Source: Chitinophaga pinensis (GTDB lineage: Bacteria > Bacteroidota > Bacteroidia > Flavobacteriales_D > Crocinitomicaceae). From it: a stretch of DNA of 50,982 bases. Position numbers and translations under genes: made by a program. The stretch spans positions 1 through 50,982 of the forward strand of contig CALPMC020000007.1 in assembly GCA_943324565.2 (NCBI GenBank), given 5' to 3'. Shown piece by piece: positions 28,501-36,959 of the stretch (position 1 is the first letter of the stretch; each line of letters begins with the position of its first letter). Under the pieces are notes generated by a model, which was not told the origin of the DNA, did not search any database, and was given only the letters and a program-made list of their open reading frames with translations.

Positions 28501-29405
28501 GACTAATTAGTCGGGAAGAAATTCAAATAGATAAGTGGGAGGAAGTCATTGCTGATTCTGATAATTCATTTTTTTTATCCTATTGGTATTTAGATGCAGT
28601 AATGCAAAATTGGAAAGCTTATGTATTAAATGATTACGAGTTAGTTTTTCCGATTTTACCCGCACAAAAAATGGGTTTTAGTTATGTTTTGCAGCCTCTT
28701 TTTTTAAGAGCTTTTTCTGTTGAAGGTAAAGCCAATGAAAAGAAGTTGGAGTTTCTAACTCAATTTCTTAAAAACTATCATTTTTTCGAATTGAATTGTG
28801 TGCAAGAAACAGTTATTCCAATTGGAATAGATAGTAATGAATCTGTTTATCAATTCTTAGAATTTGAGAAAGAGTATTTACAAACTTTTAAAAAGTATTC
28901 TGAAAATACACGTCGAAAATTAAAGGATTTTCAAAAATCAACTGCTGAGTTTATAGAAATTTCGGATGTTAATTTGTTGATTGATCTGTTTAAGAAAGAG
29001 AAGGGCAATCAATTTGCACATTTGACAACTGAATCATACCAACGGTTGAAGAACCTGATGACGAATGCCCTTGAATCTAATTGTGGAATCATCAAAGCAA
29101 TTTCATTTGAAAATGAATTGGTTGCAATCGGATTTTTTATAAAAAAGAGAGATCAACTTCTTTATTTAAAAGGAATCGTGACTTCTTCAGGGAAGAAAAT
29201 CGGTGCGATGCAAGCACTTTTTGATAAAGTAATTCAAGAAAATCACGAATCTTGTATTGGGTTAGATTTTGGAGGTTCTTCCGATGAAGGATTGGCTAGT
29301 TTCAACAAAAAGTTCGGTGCTTGTGATCGAAATTACCTAATTTTGAAACAGAATAAATTGCCTTGGCCTTTAAATAATGTGGTCAAAAGAAAACTTGGAA
29401 TATGA
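28476..29405 (+). CDS. FemAB/GNAT-like acyltransferase
   Basis: A 309-residue protein with features of the FemAB-like double-GNAT group: an N-terminal region with FFLSYWYLDAVMQNWKAYV, an acyl-CoA-type region (SENTRRKLKDF), and a C-terminal GNAT-like core with ENELVAIGFFIKKRDQLLYL and LDFGGSSDEGLASFNKKFG. These enzymes transfer acyl or aminoacyl groups. It overlaps the deacetylase-like gene by 25 bases and the SDR gene by four, so all are cotranscribed. Substrate unknown. Confidence 0.75.
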   Translation: MSKGFGEIRLISREEIQIDKWEEVIADSDNSFFLSYWYLDAVMQNWKAYVLNDYELVFPILPAQKMGFSYVLQPLFLRAFSVEGKANEKKLEFLTQFLKNYHFFELNCVQETVIPIGIDSNESVYQFLEFEKEYLQTFKKYSENTRRKLKDFQKSTAEFIEISDVNLLIDLFKKEKGNQFAHLTTESYQRLKNLMTNALESNCGIIKAISFENELVAIGFFIKKRDQLLYLKGIVTSSGKKIGAMQALFDKVIQENHESCIGLDFGGSSDEGLASFNKKFGACDRNYLILKQNKLPWPLNNVVKRKLGI

Positions 29406-30109
29406 GAAAAATTGTGTTGACTGGCGCTTCTGGAGGTTTAGGTTTAGTTATTGCTAAAAGTTTATTGAATGAAGGCTATTTTGTTTATCTGATTGGAAAT
29501 AAGAACACTTCCAAATTGCAAGTGCTTCATTCTGTATTCCCTTCAACGTCTAAAGTTTATTCAGTTGATTTTTCAAAAACGAGTGATTTTACAGAACTAG
29601 TAAATGAAATTGGTCAAATTGATAGTTTAATAAATTGTTTAGGTGTTTCAAGTGCTGGAATGAGTTGGAAAATTACTCCTGAAGAATGGAATCGAGTTAT
29701 GCATTTGAATTTAACAGTTCCTTTTCAACTAACACAAGCCTTTACTCCTCAGCTTCGAGCAAATAAATTTGGTAGAATTATTTTCTTTTCATCTATCGTA
29801 GCTCAAAAAGGGTTTATTGGCACGTCGGCTTATGCATCAAGTAAAAGTGCCTTGATTGGTTTGACTCGAACGCTTTCCGTTGAATTAATTAATAGCGGAA
29901 TAACTGTCAATTGTATTGCTCCAGGCTACATGGACAAGGGAATGATTGAAGAAGTAACAGATGAATATTTGAAAGAAATCCTTGAATTAATTCCTTCGAA
30001 AAAGCTAGGAGATTCAACAAATATAGCTCATACGGTTTCCTATTTGTTGAACGAAAAAGCAAGTTACATCACAGGTCAAGTACTAAATGTTAATGGTGGA
30101 ATGAATTAA
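29402..30109 (+). CDS. FabG-like short-chain dehydrogenase/reductase
   Basis: A 235-residue SDR. The nucleotide motif TGASGGLGLVIA starts near residue 7, NCLGVSSAG is the structural NAG-like motif, and the catalytic Tyr144 and Lys148 lie in YASSKSALIGLTRTLSVEL. The ending SYLLNEKASYITGQVLNVNGG is characteristic of 3-oxoacyl-ACP reductases. A FabG-type reductase with two acyltransferases and no adjacent acyl carrier protein could shape a hydroxyacyl group that is then attached to a sugar. The ATGA overlap with the preceding gene shows tight coupling. Confidence 0.85.
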   Translation: MRKIVLTGASGGLGLVIAKSLLNEGYFVYLIGNKNTSKLQVLHSVFPSTSKVYSVDFSKTSDFTELVNEIGQIDSLINCLGVSSAGMSWKITPEEWNRVMHLNLTVPFQLTQAFTPQLRANKFGRIIFFSSIVAQKGFIGTSAYASSKSALIGLTRTLSVELINSGITVNCIAPGYMDKGMIEEVTDEYLKEILELIPSKKLGDSTNIAHTVSYLLNEKASYITGQVLNVNGGMN

Positions 30110-30115
30110 GTAGTT

Positions 30116-30361
30116 TTACTCATTACATTTACAAGCTTCACATTCATCTTTGGTGGGAAATCCTTTTGATGAACAACCACTGTAACCTATTTGCTCACAA
30201 GAATTAGTATTTTTATTATAGAACCAAGTTTGAAAATAAGCTAAACAAGTCTCATCCGTTGGAGGAGTTTCTAAGCATTTTGCTAGTTCACTATTACTAC
30301 AATCTTTATCACAGGAAGCTAAACTGAAAGCAATTACAAGTAATAAGTATATTTTTTTCAG
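30116..30361 (-). CDS. Small lipoprotein with Kunitz/BPTI-like cysteine pattern, CTG start
   Basis: An 81-residue frame that no ATG, GTG or TTG opens: an in-frame TAA lies four codons before CTG at 30361-30359, and CTG gives KKIYLLLVIAFSLASC, a textbook lipoprotein signal with lipobox LASC (Cys17). The mature part is Cys-rich: C29 LETPPTDET C39, then FQTWFYNKNTNS C55 EQIGYSG C63 SSKGFPTKDE C74 EAC77 K C79. Spacings 10, 16 and 8 match the first four Kunitz cysteines (9, 16, 8), and YSGC resembles YGGC; the last loop is two residues shorter. A consensus promoter is 46 bases upstream. Divergent, so a true Kunitz fold is inference. Convergent with the SDR gene. Confidence 0.72.
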   Translation of the reverse strand: MKKIYLLLVIAFSLASCDKDCSNSELAKCLETPPTDETCLAYFQTWFYNKNTNSCEQIGYSGCSSKGFPTKDECEACKCNE

Positions 30362-30406
30362 GGTATTTTTCTTTTATCTAACGATCAAAAGTAAGTTGAA
30401 TAGGTG

Positions 30407-30437
30407 CAAACATAGTAGATATTAACTTTAGAATCAA
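30407..30437 (-). promoter_or_regulatory. Promoter of the Kunitz-like lipoprotein gene
   Basis: Read on the minus strand, TTG (30437-30435) is followed after exactly 20 bases by TATGTTTG (30414-30407), both matching the Bacteroidota -33/-7 consensus. The only ATG nearby overlaps the -7 and runs into a stop. A leader of roughly 40 bases would lead to the CTG start. Confidence 0.65.
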
Positions 30438-30575
30438 TTATAAAAGCTGTTTTTTGCGTGAAAATTCTTGATTCTTCAATAGTTAACTTTTTGTTGAAAT
30501 TATTTCAATAAAATCAAAAATAATTCCTTTTCATTAAACGAAAAATAGATACATTTACCGCACAAATTTTCAACT

Positions 30576-31787
30576 ATGAATTTACACGAATATCAAGGGA
30601 AATCTATTTTAAAAAGCTACGGCGTTGCAATCCAAGAAGGAATTGTAGTTGATAAAGTAGAGGATGCTGTTGAAGCAGCTAAAAAATTAACTGAACAAAC
30701 TGGTACAAGCTGGTATGTGGTAAAAGCTCAAATTCATGCAGGTGGACGTGGAAAAGGAACAGTTGAAGAAACTGGTTCTCACGGGGTTGTTCTAGCAAAA
30801 GGAATTGACCAAGTAGAAGAAAAAGTGAAAGGAATCCTTTGTGGACACTTAACTACACTTCAAACAAATGGAAAAGGTAAATTAGTAAGCAAAGTGTTAA
30901 TAGCACAAGACGTTTATTATCCTGGTCCAACAGAAGTGAAAGAGTTTTACATGTCTGTATTATTAGACCGAGAAAAAGGAAGAAACGTTATCGTTTATTC
31001 TACTGAAGGAGGAATGGACATTGAACATGTTGCGGAACATACACCAGAAAGAATACATAGAGAATTTGTAGACCCACGTGTTGGTTTGCAAGGTTTTCAA
31101 ACGCGTAAAATTGCTTTTAACCTAGGTTTATCAGGTGAAGCTTTTAAAGGAATGACAAAATTTGTTGCAAATCTTTATAAGGCATATGAAGGAATTGATG
31201 CTTCTATGTTTGAAATCAATCCTTTGTTCAAAACTTCTGATGATAAAATAATCGCTGTTGATGCGAAAGTAACAATGGATGGAAACGGTTTATTCCGTCA
31301 TCCAGATATCGCTGCAATGCGTGATAAAACCGAAGAAGATCCAACGGAAGTGGAAGCTGATGAAGCAGGTTTGAATTTTGTGAAATTAGACGGAAACGTT
31401 GGTTGTATGGTAAATGGTGCTGGTTTAGCTATGGCGACTATGGACATCATCAAATTATCAGGTGGAAATCCAGCTAACTTCTTGGACGTAGGAGGAACTG
31501 CAAATGCTGAACGCGTTGAAAAAGCTTTTGGAATCATTTTAAAAGATCCAAATGTAAAAGCAATCTTGATCAATATCTTTGGTGGTATCGTTCGTTGTGA
31601 CCGAGTTGCTCAAGGTGTTGTAGATGCATACAAAAATATGGGTTCAATTCCAGTTCCAATTATTGTTCGTTTACAAGGAACAAACGCAGTTGAAGCGAAA
31701 AAATTAATCGACGATTCAGGTTTGAATGTTCATTCAGCAGTACTTTTACAAGAAGCAGCTGATTTAGTAAAACAAGTTCTAGCTTAA
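30576..31787 (+). CDS. sucC: Succinate-CoA ligase, beta subunit
   Basis: A 403-residue ATP-grasp subunit of succinyl-CoA synthetase. [17 protein letters not shown] at the start, [16 protein letters not shown], the later [37 protein letters not shown] and [15 protein letters not shown] are characteristic. It makes ATP or GTP while converting succinyl-CoA to succinate in the TCA cycle. sucD is not adjacent, as is often the case in this phylum. A weak -7 (TACATTTA, 30550-30557) precedes it and a terminator follows, so it is monocistronic. The 214 bases between it and the lipoprotein start hold only promoters. Confidence 0.96.
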   Translation: MNLHEYQGKSILKSYGVAIQEGIVVDKVEDAVEAAKKLTEQTGTSWYVVKAQIHAGGRGKGTVEETGSHGVVLAKGIDQVEEKVKGILCGHLTTLQTNGKGKLVSKVLIAQDVYYPGPTEVKEFYMSVLLDREKGRNVIVYSTEGGMDIEHVAEHTPERIHREFVDPRVGLQGFQTRKIAFNLGLSGEAFKGMTKFVANLYKAYEGIDASMFEINPLFKTSDDKIIAVDAKVTMDGNGLFRHPDIAAMRDKTEEDPTEVEADEAGLNFVKLDGNVGCMVNGAGLAMATMDIIKLSGGNPANFLDVGGTANAERVEKAFGIILKDPNVKAILINIFGGIVRCDRVAQGVVDAYKNMGSIPVPIIVRLQGTNAVEAKKLIDDSGLNVHSAVLLQEAADLVKQVLA

Positions 31788-31806
31788 ATTTAAAAGCTAA
31801 CATATT

Positions 31807-31842
31807 TAAAAGCCATCGTTCATTGAGCGGTGGTTTTTTTTT
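31807..31842 (+). terminator. Rho-independent terminator of sucC
   Basis: AAAGCCATCG pairs with CGGTGGTTTT (two G-T pairs) around TTCATTGAG, followed by a long T-run, 20 bases after the stop. Confidence 0.8.
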
Positions 31843-31913
31843 GACTTTTTTTGAGGTTAAATATCAAGAAAATCATGGAGTTCGTTAATTTATTTAATTT
31901 TTTTTCATCTTTT

Positions 31914-31944
31914 TTTGTTAGTACTATTTTTATTTATACTTTTA
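31914..31944 (+). promoter_or_regulatory. Promoter of the starch locus, first unit
   Basis: TTTG at 31914-31917 and TACTTTTA at 31937-31944 are 19 bases apart, close to the Bacteroidota -33/-7 consensus. The palindrome TGTCAAAATGACA begins four bases after the -7, over the expected transcription start. Confidence 0.6.
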
Positions 31945-31947
31945 ACA

Positions 31948-31960
31948 TGTCAAAATGACA
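31948..31960 (+). promoter_or_regulatory. Candidate operator, TGTCA-N3-TGACA (site 1)
   Basis: A perfect 5-bp inverted repeat with a 3-base centre, TGTCAAAATGACA, just downstream of the -7 element of the starch locus. The same palindrome with another centre (TAT) overlaps the susC promoter at 41260-41272. The position suits a repressor that blocks transcription initiation. No regulator gene is in the window. Confidence 0.6.
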
Positions 31961-31996
31961 CTAAGTATTTATTAATTAATCATTAATTTAAATTTT

Positions 31997-32683
31997 ATGA
32001 AAAAAATTTTTACAATTTTAAGTTTAGCGCTTTCAACAGCAGCGTTTTCTCAAGTAACTGTTACTTATCAAGTTGACATCACAGAATACATCGCTGGTGG
32101 AGCTACTTTAAATGCAAACGGTATTCGTGTTGGAGGTAATTTTACTACTGCAGGTGCAACAATTCCAGATTGGACACCTTCTGACGCAGCAAGTGCAATG
32201 ACAGATCTAGGAAGTGGTTTATGGTCTATCGCTGTAACTTATCCAGCGGCTTCTGTTGGAACAACTCAGTTATACAAATTCGTTAATGGAGATTGGGGAA
32301 CAAACGAGGGTGTAGCTACTTCATTAATCGCTACAGATGGTTGTGGAACTGATGATGGTGGTGGTAACATCAACCGTACATTGGTTATACCATCAGCAGC
32401 TGCAACTTATACTTTCTGTTGGGATAAATGTGCAGCTTGTATTTCTTCTATTGATGAAGTAAATAAAGTAAACGTTGTTGCATTCCCTAACCCTGCAACT
32501 GATGTTGTTAATTTTCAAATTGATGCTACTGATTATGTTATCACTTTAACTGACTTGGCTGGTAAAACAGTTGCTACTTCAACTACTTCAACAATTGAAA
32601 TGTCTGGATTATCTTCAGGTGCTTACTTGTACAAAGTTGTTACTAACAACGGAACAGCTACAGGAAAAGTTACTAAAAAATAA
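31997..32683 (+). CDS. Small T9SS-secreted putative carbohydrate-binding protein
   Basis: A 228-residue protein with a signal peptide ending at AAFSQ. Residues about 20-140 form a beta-rich domain with GIRVGGNFTTAG, LGSGLWSIAVTYP and QLYKFVNGDWGTNEG, which resembles starch-binding or amylase-associated E-set modules. From about 155 on is a type IX sorting domain (VVAFPNPATDVVNFQI ... GLSSGAYLYKVVTNNG). With no catalytic domain it may hold starch at the surface. It is the first gene of the locus, followed by a terminator that probably gives it higher transcript levels than downstream genes. Confidence 0.8.
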   Translation: MKKIFTILSLALSTAAFSQVTVTYQVDITEYIAGGATLNANGIRVGGNFTTAGATIPDWTPSDAASAMTDLGSGLWSIAVTYPAASVGTTQLYKFVNGDWGTNEGVATSLIATDGCGTDDGGGNINRTLVIPSAAATYTFCWDKCAACISSIDEVNKVNVVAFPNPATDVVNFQIDATDYVITLTDLAGKTVATSTTSTIEMSGLSSGAYLYKVVTNNGTATGKVTKK

Positions 32684-32702
32684 AAAGTATTATCCTGCTA
32701 TT

Positions 32703-32738
32703 AAAAGCCTAAGTTTACAAGACTTAGGCTTTTTTTTC
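32703..32738 (+). terminator. Intra-locus terminator/attenuator
   Basis: AAAAGCCTAAGT pairs with ACTTAGGCTTTT around a TTACAAG loop, followed by eight T. The GH13 gene begins 12 bases later with no separate promoter seen, so partial read-through is likely. Confidence 0.85.
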
Positions 32739-32749
32739 AAATAATAAAA

Positions 32750-35536
32750 ATGACTACTATGAATAAATTATTAGTATTACTTATGACTGGAATAACAGCA
32801 ATGTTTAATGCCCAGATTTTGGATATTTCACCTGCATTTCCAACAGTGAATGATCAAGTAACAATAATTTACGATGCCACACAAGGTAACGGTGCATTAG
32901 TAGGCCAAACACAAATTTATGCTCATACAGGTGTAATTACTTCAACGAGCACATCGCCAACAAATTGGCAATTCACACAAGGTTCTTGGGGCACAGCAGA
33001 CGCAGATGTTGCTATGACTTCATTAGGAAATAACAAGTTTTCGATAACTATTGATATCGATCAATTTTATGGTTTTCCAGTAGGAACAACGGTTTTGAAA
33101 TTAGCTTTTGTATTTAGAAATGCTTCTGGTTCTGTGGTTGGTAGAAGCGCAGACGGAACGGATATTTATTACGATGTTTATCCAACATCAGCTGGGCTTA
33201 TAGCTCAATTTTTTCATCCTACGGCTGGCACGGTTGTAGATTTAAACGATCAAATTTCAATCAATGCGCAAAGTAATTTACCTGCAACATTGACAATTAA
33301 AGAAAATGGAACTATTTTAAATTCAATTTCAAATGCAACTGAAATGAATTATCAACATACAGCGTCAACTGAAGGCACAAATTTATTAGAATTTATAGCA
33401 AACGATGGAACGACAGAGCTTATTGATTCTGTATATTACACTGTTAATCCAATTGTTATACCTACAAATCCAACTTATGCAAACTTAAAACAAGGAATTA
33501 ATTACATAAATGATACAACAGTTGTTCTTCAATTATTTGCACCTGAGAAAGAACATATTTATGTAATTGGTGATTTTAATAATTGGACTCCAACAATTGA
33601 TTACCATATGAATCTTTCAACAGATTTAAAAACTTGGTGGTTAGAAATTTCAGATTTGACTGCAGGTCAACGTTATGGATATCAATATTTTATTGATGGA
33701 GCTTTAAAATTAGCAGATCCATTGAGTCCTTTAGTGCTCGATCCAAATAACGATGGTTCAATTGGGTCAGCAACCTATCCCAATCCTCATCCATATCCAA
33801 CCGGAAAAACAACTGGTTTTGTAACAATTATGCATCCTGGCGCTACTGAATATGTTTGGCAAGTAACAGATTTCGTTGCTCCAGAAAATAAAGATTTGAT
33901 TATTTATGAGTTGTTAGTAAGGGATTTTGTTGCTAAACACAACTACCAAACAATTATCGACACACTTGATTATATTCATAAATTGGGAATCAATGCAATT
34001 GAATTAATGCCTCCAGGAGAATTCGAAAACAATGAAAGTTGGGGGTATAATCCATCTTTTCACATGGCATTAGACAAATATTATGGAACACCAGAAAAAT
34101 TTAAAGAACTAATTGATTCTTGCCATGCTAGTGGAATAGCAGTAATTGTGGACATGGTTTTAAATCATGCCTTCGGTCAAAGTCCAATGGTAAATATGTA
34201 TTGGGATGCTGCCAATAACCGGCCAGCAGCGAACAGTCCTTGGTTTAATGCAATTTGTCCTCACGAACCTTATTGTTGGGGATATGATTTTGACCACACT
34301 GAACAAGCAACTAAAGATTATATTGATCGAGTTAATCGCTTTTGGATTGAGGAATATAATGTGGATGGTTTTCGTTTTGATTACACGAAAGGATTTATTA
34401 ATAATTCAAATGGATTTAGTCAAGAAAGAATTAATATTTTGAAAAGAATGGCTGATTCAATTTGGTCAGTTAAGCCCGGAGCTTATATCATTTTAGAACA
34501 TTGGTGTGATAATTCTGAAGAAAAACAACTAGCTGAATATGGAATGATGTTATGGGGTAATTTAACGTATAATTATCACCAAGCAGGAATGGGGTTTGTC
34601 GGAAATTCAAGTCTTTCCAATGGAATTTATTCCAACAGAAGCTGGAATGTACCCCATTTAGTTACTTATATAGAAAGCCATGATGAAGAAAGAGCAATGT
34701 ACGAGGCAAAAACGTATGGAGCAACAACAAACCCAGATCATAACGTAAGAGATCAATTTGTTGGTTTAGGTAGAATGCAAGCATTAGCTGTTATTGGTTT
34801 GACTCAACCTGGTCCGAAAATGATTTGGCAATTTGGGGAGTATGGATATGATATTTCTATTGATAATCCTTGTAGAGTGTGTAATAAACCAATTCTTTGG
34901 AATTACCTTTCTATTTCAAGAAGAAAACAAACGTATGATGTTTATGCAGCCGTTCTTAACTTAAGAAAAAATTATGAAACATTCAAAACTTTAGATTTCA
35001 CTCATTCCTTATCTGGTTCAGTAAAAAGATTGATTTTAAATAACCCTGACATGAATGCTGTTGTAATGGCAAATTTTGCGGTAACGACAACAACTGGAAT
35101 TCCTGCCTTTCAACATACAGGCTGGTGGTATGAGTATTTCACAGGTGATAGTATTAATGTTACCAATGTGAATGCAAGTTTATCATTCCAACCAGGAGAA
35201 TACAGAATTTATACGGATGTGCGTTTAGATAAACCAACATTAACAGAATCGACAGCTTCAATTGAAGAATTAGAAACAGAGGCTTTCCCATTAAATTTGT
35301 ATCCTAATCCATCAACGGATTTAGTGAATTTAGCTTTTGAATCGAAAATTTCAGAAGACTATGAATTGCTAATTATTAATGAAATAGGTCAAGTTGTAAT
35401 AACTAAAAAAGGTACAACTTCAATTGGCGCAAATCAAGTTGAGGTGTCTGTAAATAGTATAAAAGAGGGTGTTTATCACGCCTTATTAAAAGTAGGTAAT
35501 AGTTATTCAAACAAAGCTTTCGTTAAAGGAAACTAG
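32750..35536 (+). CDS. T9SS-secreted GH13 alpha-amylase with N-terminal starch-binding modules
   Basis: A 928-residue extracellular amylase; Met4 (32759) is an equally good start. After a signal peptide come two E-set/Ig-like modules (about 20-225), a CBM48-like module (about 260-345, with IYVIGDFNNWTPTIDYHMNL) and a GH13 barrel (about 375-740). DMVLNHAFGQ is region I; nucleophile Asp544 (GFRFDYTKG), acid/base Glu583 (ILEHW) and Asp645 (ESHDEE) are all present. A C-terminal T9SS sorting domain (about 855-928, LNLYPNPSTDLVNLAF) directs it to the surface or outside. It would cut starch or glycogen into oligosaccharides for SusCD. Confidence 0.93.
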   Translation: MTTMNKLLVLLMTGITAMFNAQILDISPAFPTVNDQVTIIYDATQGNGALVGQTQIYAHTGVITSTSTSPTNWQFTQGSWGTADADVAMTSLGNNKFSITIDIDQFYGFPVGTTVLKLAFVFRNASGSVVGRSADGTDIYYDVYPTSAGLIAQFFHPTAGTVVDLNDQISINAQSNLPATLTIKENGTILNSISNATEMNYQHTASTEGTNLLEFIANDGTTELIDSVYYTVNPIVIPTNPTYANLKQGINYINDTTVVLQLFAPEKEHIYVIGDFNNWTPTIDYHMNLSTDLKTWWLEISDLTAGQRYGYQYFIDGALKLADPLSPLVLDPNNDGSIGSATYPNPHPYPTGKTTGFVTIMHPGATEYVWQVTDFVAPENKDLIIYELLVRDFVAKHNYQTIIDTLDYIHKLGINAIELMPPGEFENNESWGYNPSFHMALDKYYGTPEKFKELIDSCHASGIAVIVDMVLNHAFGQSPMVNMYWDAANNRPAANSPWFNAICPHEPYCWGYDFDHTEQATKDYIDRVNRFWIEEYNVDGFRFDYTKGFINNSNGFSQERINILKRMADSIWSVKPGAYIILEHWCDNSEEKQLAEYGMMLWGNLTYNYHQAGMGFVGNSSLSNGIYSNRSWNVPHLVTYIESHDEERAMYEAKTYGATTNPDHNVRDQFVGLGRMQALAVIGLTQPGPKMIWQFGEYGYDISIDNPCRVCNKPILWNYLSISRRKQTYDVYAAVLNLRKNYETFKTLDFTHSLSGSVKRLILNNPDMNAVVMANFAVTTTTGIPAFQHTGWWYEYFTGDSINVTNVNASLSFQPGEYRIYTDVRLDKPTLTESTASIEELETEAFPLNLYPNPSTDLVNLAFESKISEDYELLIINEIGQVVITKKGTTSIGANQVEVSVNSIKEGVYHALLKVGNSYSNKAFVKGN

Positions 35537-35537
35537 G

Positions 35538-36959
35538 ATGAGAGTTCTACTTTTTCTACTCTTTTTCAAATTCGCGTTTGCATTTGGACAGCTTGTTCAC
35601 CCTGCTAATAACGATGCTTTTCTGCAAGAAGAGGTCGCGTTTGTTTACATTCAAATTGCTCCTTCTGATTTGAATTTGATTTTGACAGACAGTCTATATG
35701 CTGATCATGAATTTCCTGCAACCTTCCGTTACGTAAGCTCAACTATTGATGAAACAGTTGCAAATGTTGGTTTTCGCTTGCGAGGGAATACTTCTCGTAA
35801 TTCAGCAAAAAAATCATTTAAAGTTTCCTTTAACGAGTTTGTTCAAGGTCAAAAATGGAAAGGTGTTGAAAAACTAAACTTAAATGGGGAACATAATGAC
35901 GTTTCAATTATGCGGTCTCGTCTTAGTAATCAACTATTGAAGTATGCAGGGCTTCCAGCAGCACGAACAAGTTATGTCAGACTCTACATCAATAATGAAT
36001 ACAAAGGTTTATACTTAAATGTTGAACATATCGACGAAGAATTTTTACAAAGGAGATTCACGAACGACCACACAGGAAATTTATTTAAATGTAATTATGG
36101 TGCAAATCTTAAACAAATAGGCGGTTCCCCTGGCCCATACATGGGTTTATATGAATTAAAAACAAATACTGCTCAAAATGATTATTCAGGTTTAATAAAT
36201 TTCATTGATATTCTAAATAATACAAACCAAGATCAATTTACGTGTGCCATACAATCCGTTTTCGATGTAGATTCTTATTTAAGAACATTAGCTACAGAAA
36301 TTCTATTAGGTCATTGGGATGGTTATGCAGGAAATATGAATAATTATTACCTCTACGAACGACCTTCTGACGGAAAGTTTATGTTTATAGAATATGATTT
36401 AGATAATACACTCGGTGTTGATTGGGGTATTATTCCATTTGAAAATTGGTCAACTAGAAATATTTATTCTTGGGCAAAAGGCGATAAACCTTTATATGAC
36501 AAATTGTTAGCGGTACCTTATTTTAAGGATAGGTTTAACTTTCACATGAATGATTTATTGAACACTGTTTTTGTTCCTCAAAATTTATTGACAGAATTAG
36601 GGCTAACTCAAGATTTAATTACCCAAGCTGCTCTAGAAGATGAGTATAAAGGTTATGATTATGGTTATACTGATTCTGATTTTTTGGCAGCTATCAACAC
36701 AACAATTGGTGGACACATTAAGCAATCTTTACAACAGTATATTCAGCAAAGACACACTTCTGCGACAAACCAATTACAAGTAATTCAAAACATAGAAAAT
36801 CCTTGTCAACTTTCATTAGATGAAATGATAAAGGAAGTTTTTGTTCCACTTAAAGCTTTTGATTTAATGGGGAATGAAATTGAATTAGACACTACGAACA
36901 AAGCAAAATTATTAGTTGATAAATACGGAAACACAAAAATAGTTTGGACACATGAATAA
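35538..36959 (+). CDS. CotH-family protein in the starch locus
   Basis: A 473-residue secreted protein (signal ending at FAFGQ) of the CotH family, which includes the Bacillus spore-coat protein kinase CotH. Typical motifs are VGFRLRGNTSRNSAKKSFKV, LNLNGEHNDVSIMRSRLSNQ, LYINNEYKGLYLNVEHIDEEF, GHWDGYAGNMNNYYLY and the metal-site-like FIEYDLDNTLG. It starts one base after the amylase stop and overlaps the next GH13 by eight bases, so it belongs to the operon. Its ending (LMGNEIELDTT ... KYGNTKIVWTHE) is like a short degenerate sorting tail. Why a putative kinase-fold protein is made with starch enzymes is not known. Confidence 0.85.
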   Translation: MRVLLFLLFFKFAFAFGQLVHPANNDAFLQEEVAFVYIQIAPSDLNLILTDSLYADHEFPATFRYVSSTIDETVANVGFRLRGNTSRNSAKKSFKVSFNEFVQGQKWKGVEKLNLNGEHNDVSIMRSRLSNQLLKYAGLPAARTSYVRLYINNEYKGLYLNVEHIDEEFLQRRFTNDHTGNLFKCNYGANLKQIGGSPGPYMGLYELKTNTAQNDYSGLINFIDILNNTNQDQFTCAIQSVFDVDSYLRTLATEILLGHWDGYAGNMNNYYLYERPSDGKFMFIEYDLDNTLGVDWGIIPFENWSTRNIYSWAKGDKPLYDKLLAVPYFKDRFNFHMNDLLNTVFVPQNLLTELGLTQDLITQAALEDEYKGYDYGYTDSDFLAAINTTIGGHIKQSLQQYIQQRHTSATNQLQVIQNIENPCQLSLDEMIKEVFVPLKAFDLMGNEIELDTTNKAKLLVDKYGNTKIVWTHE

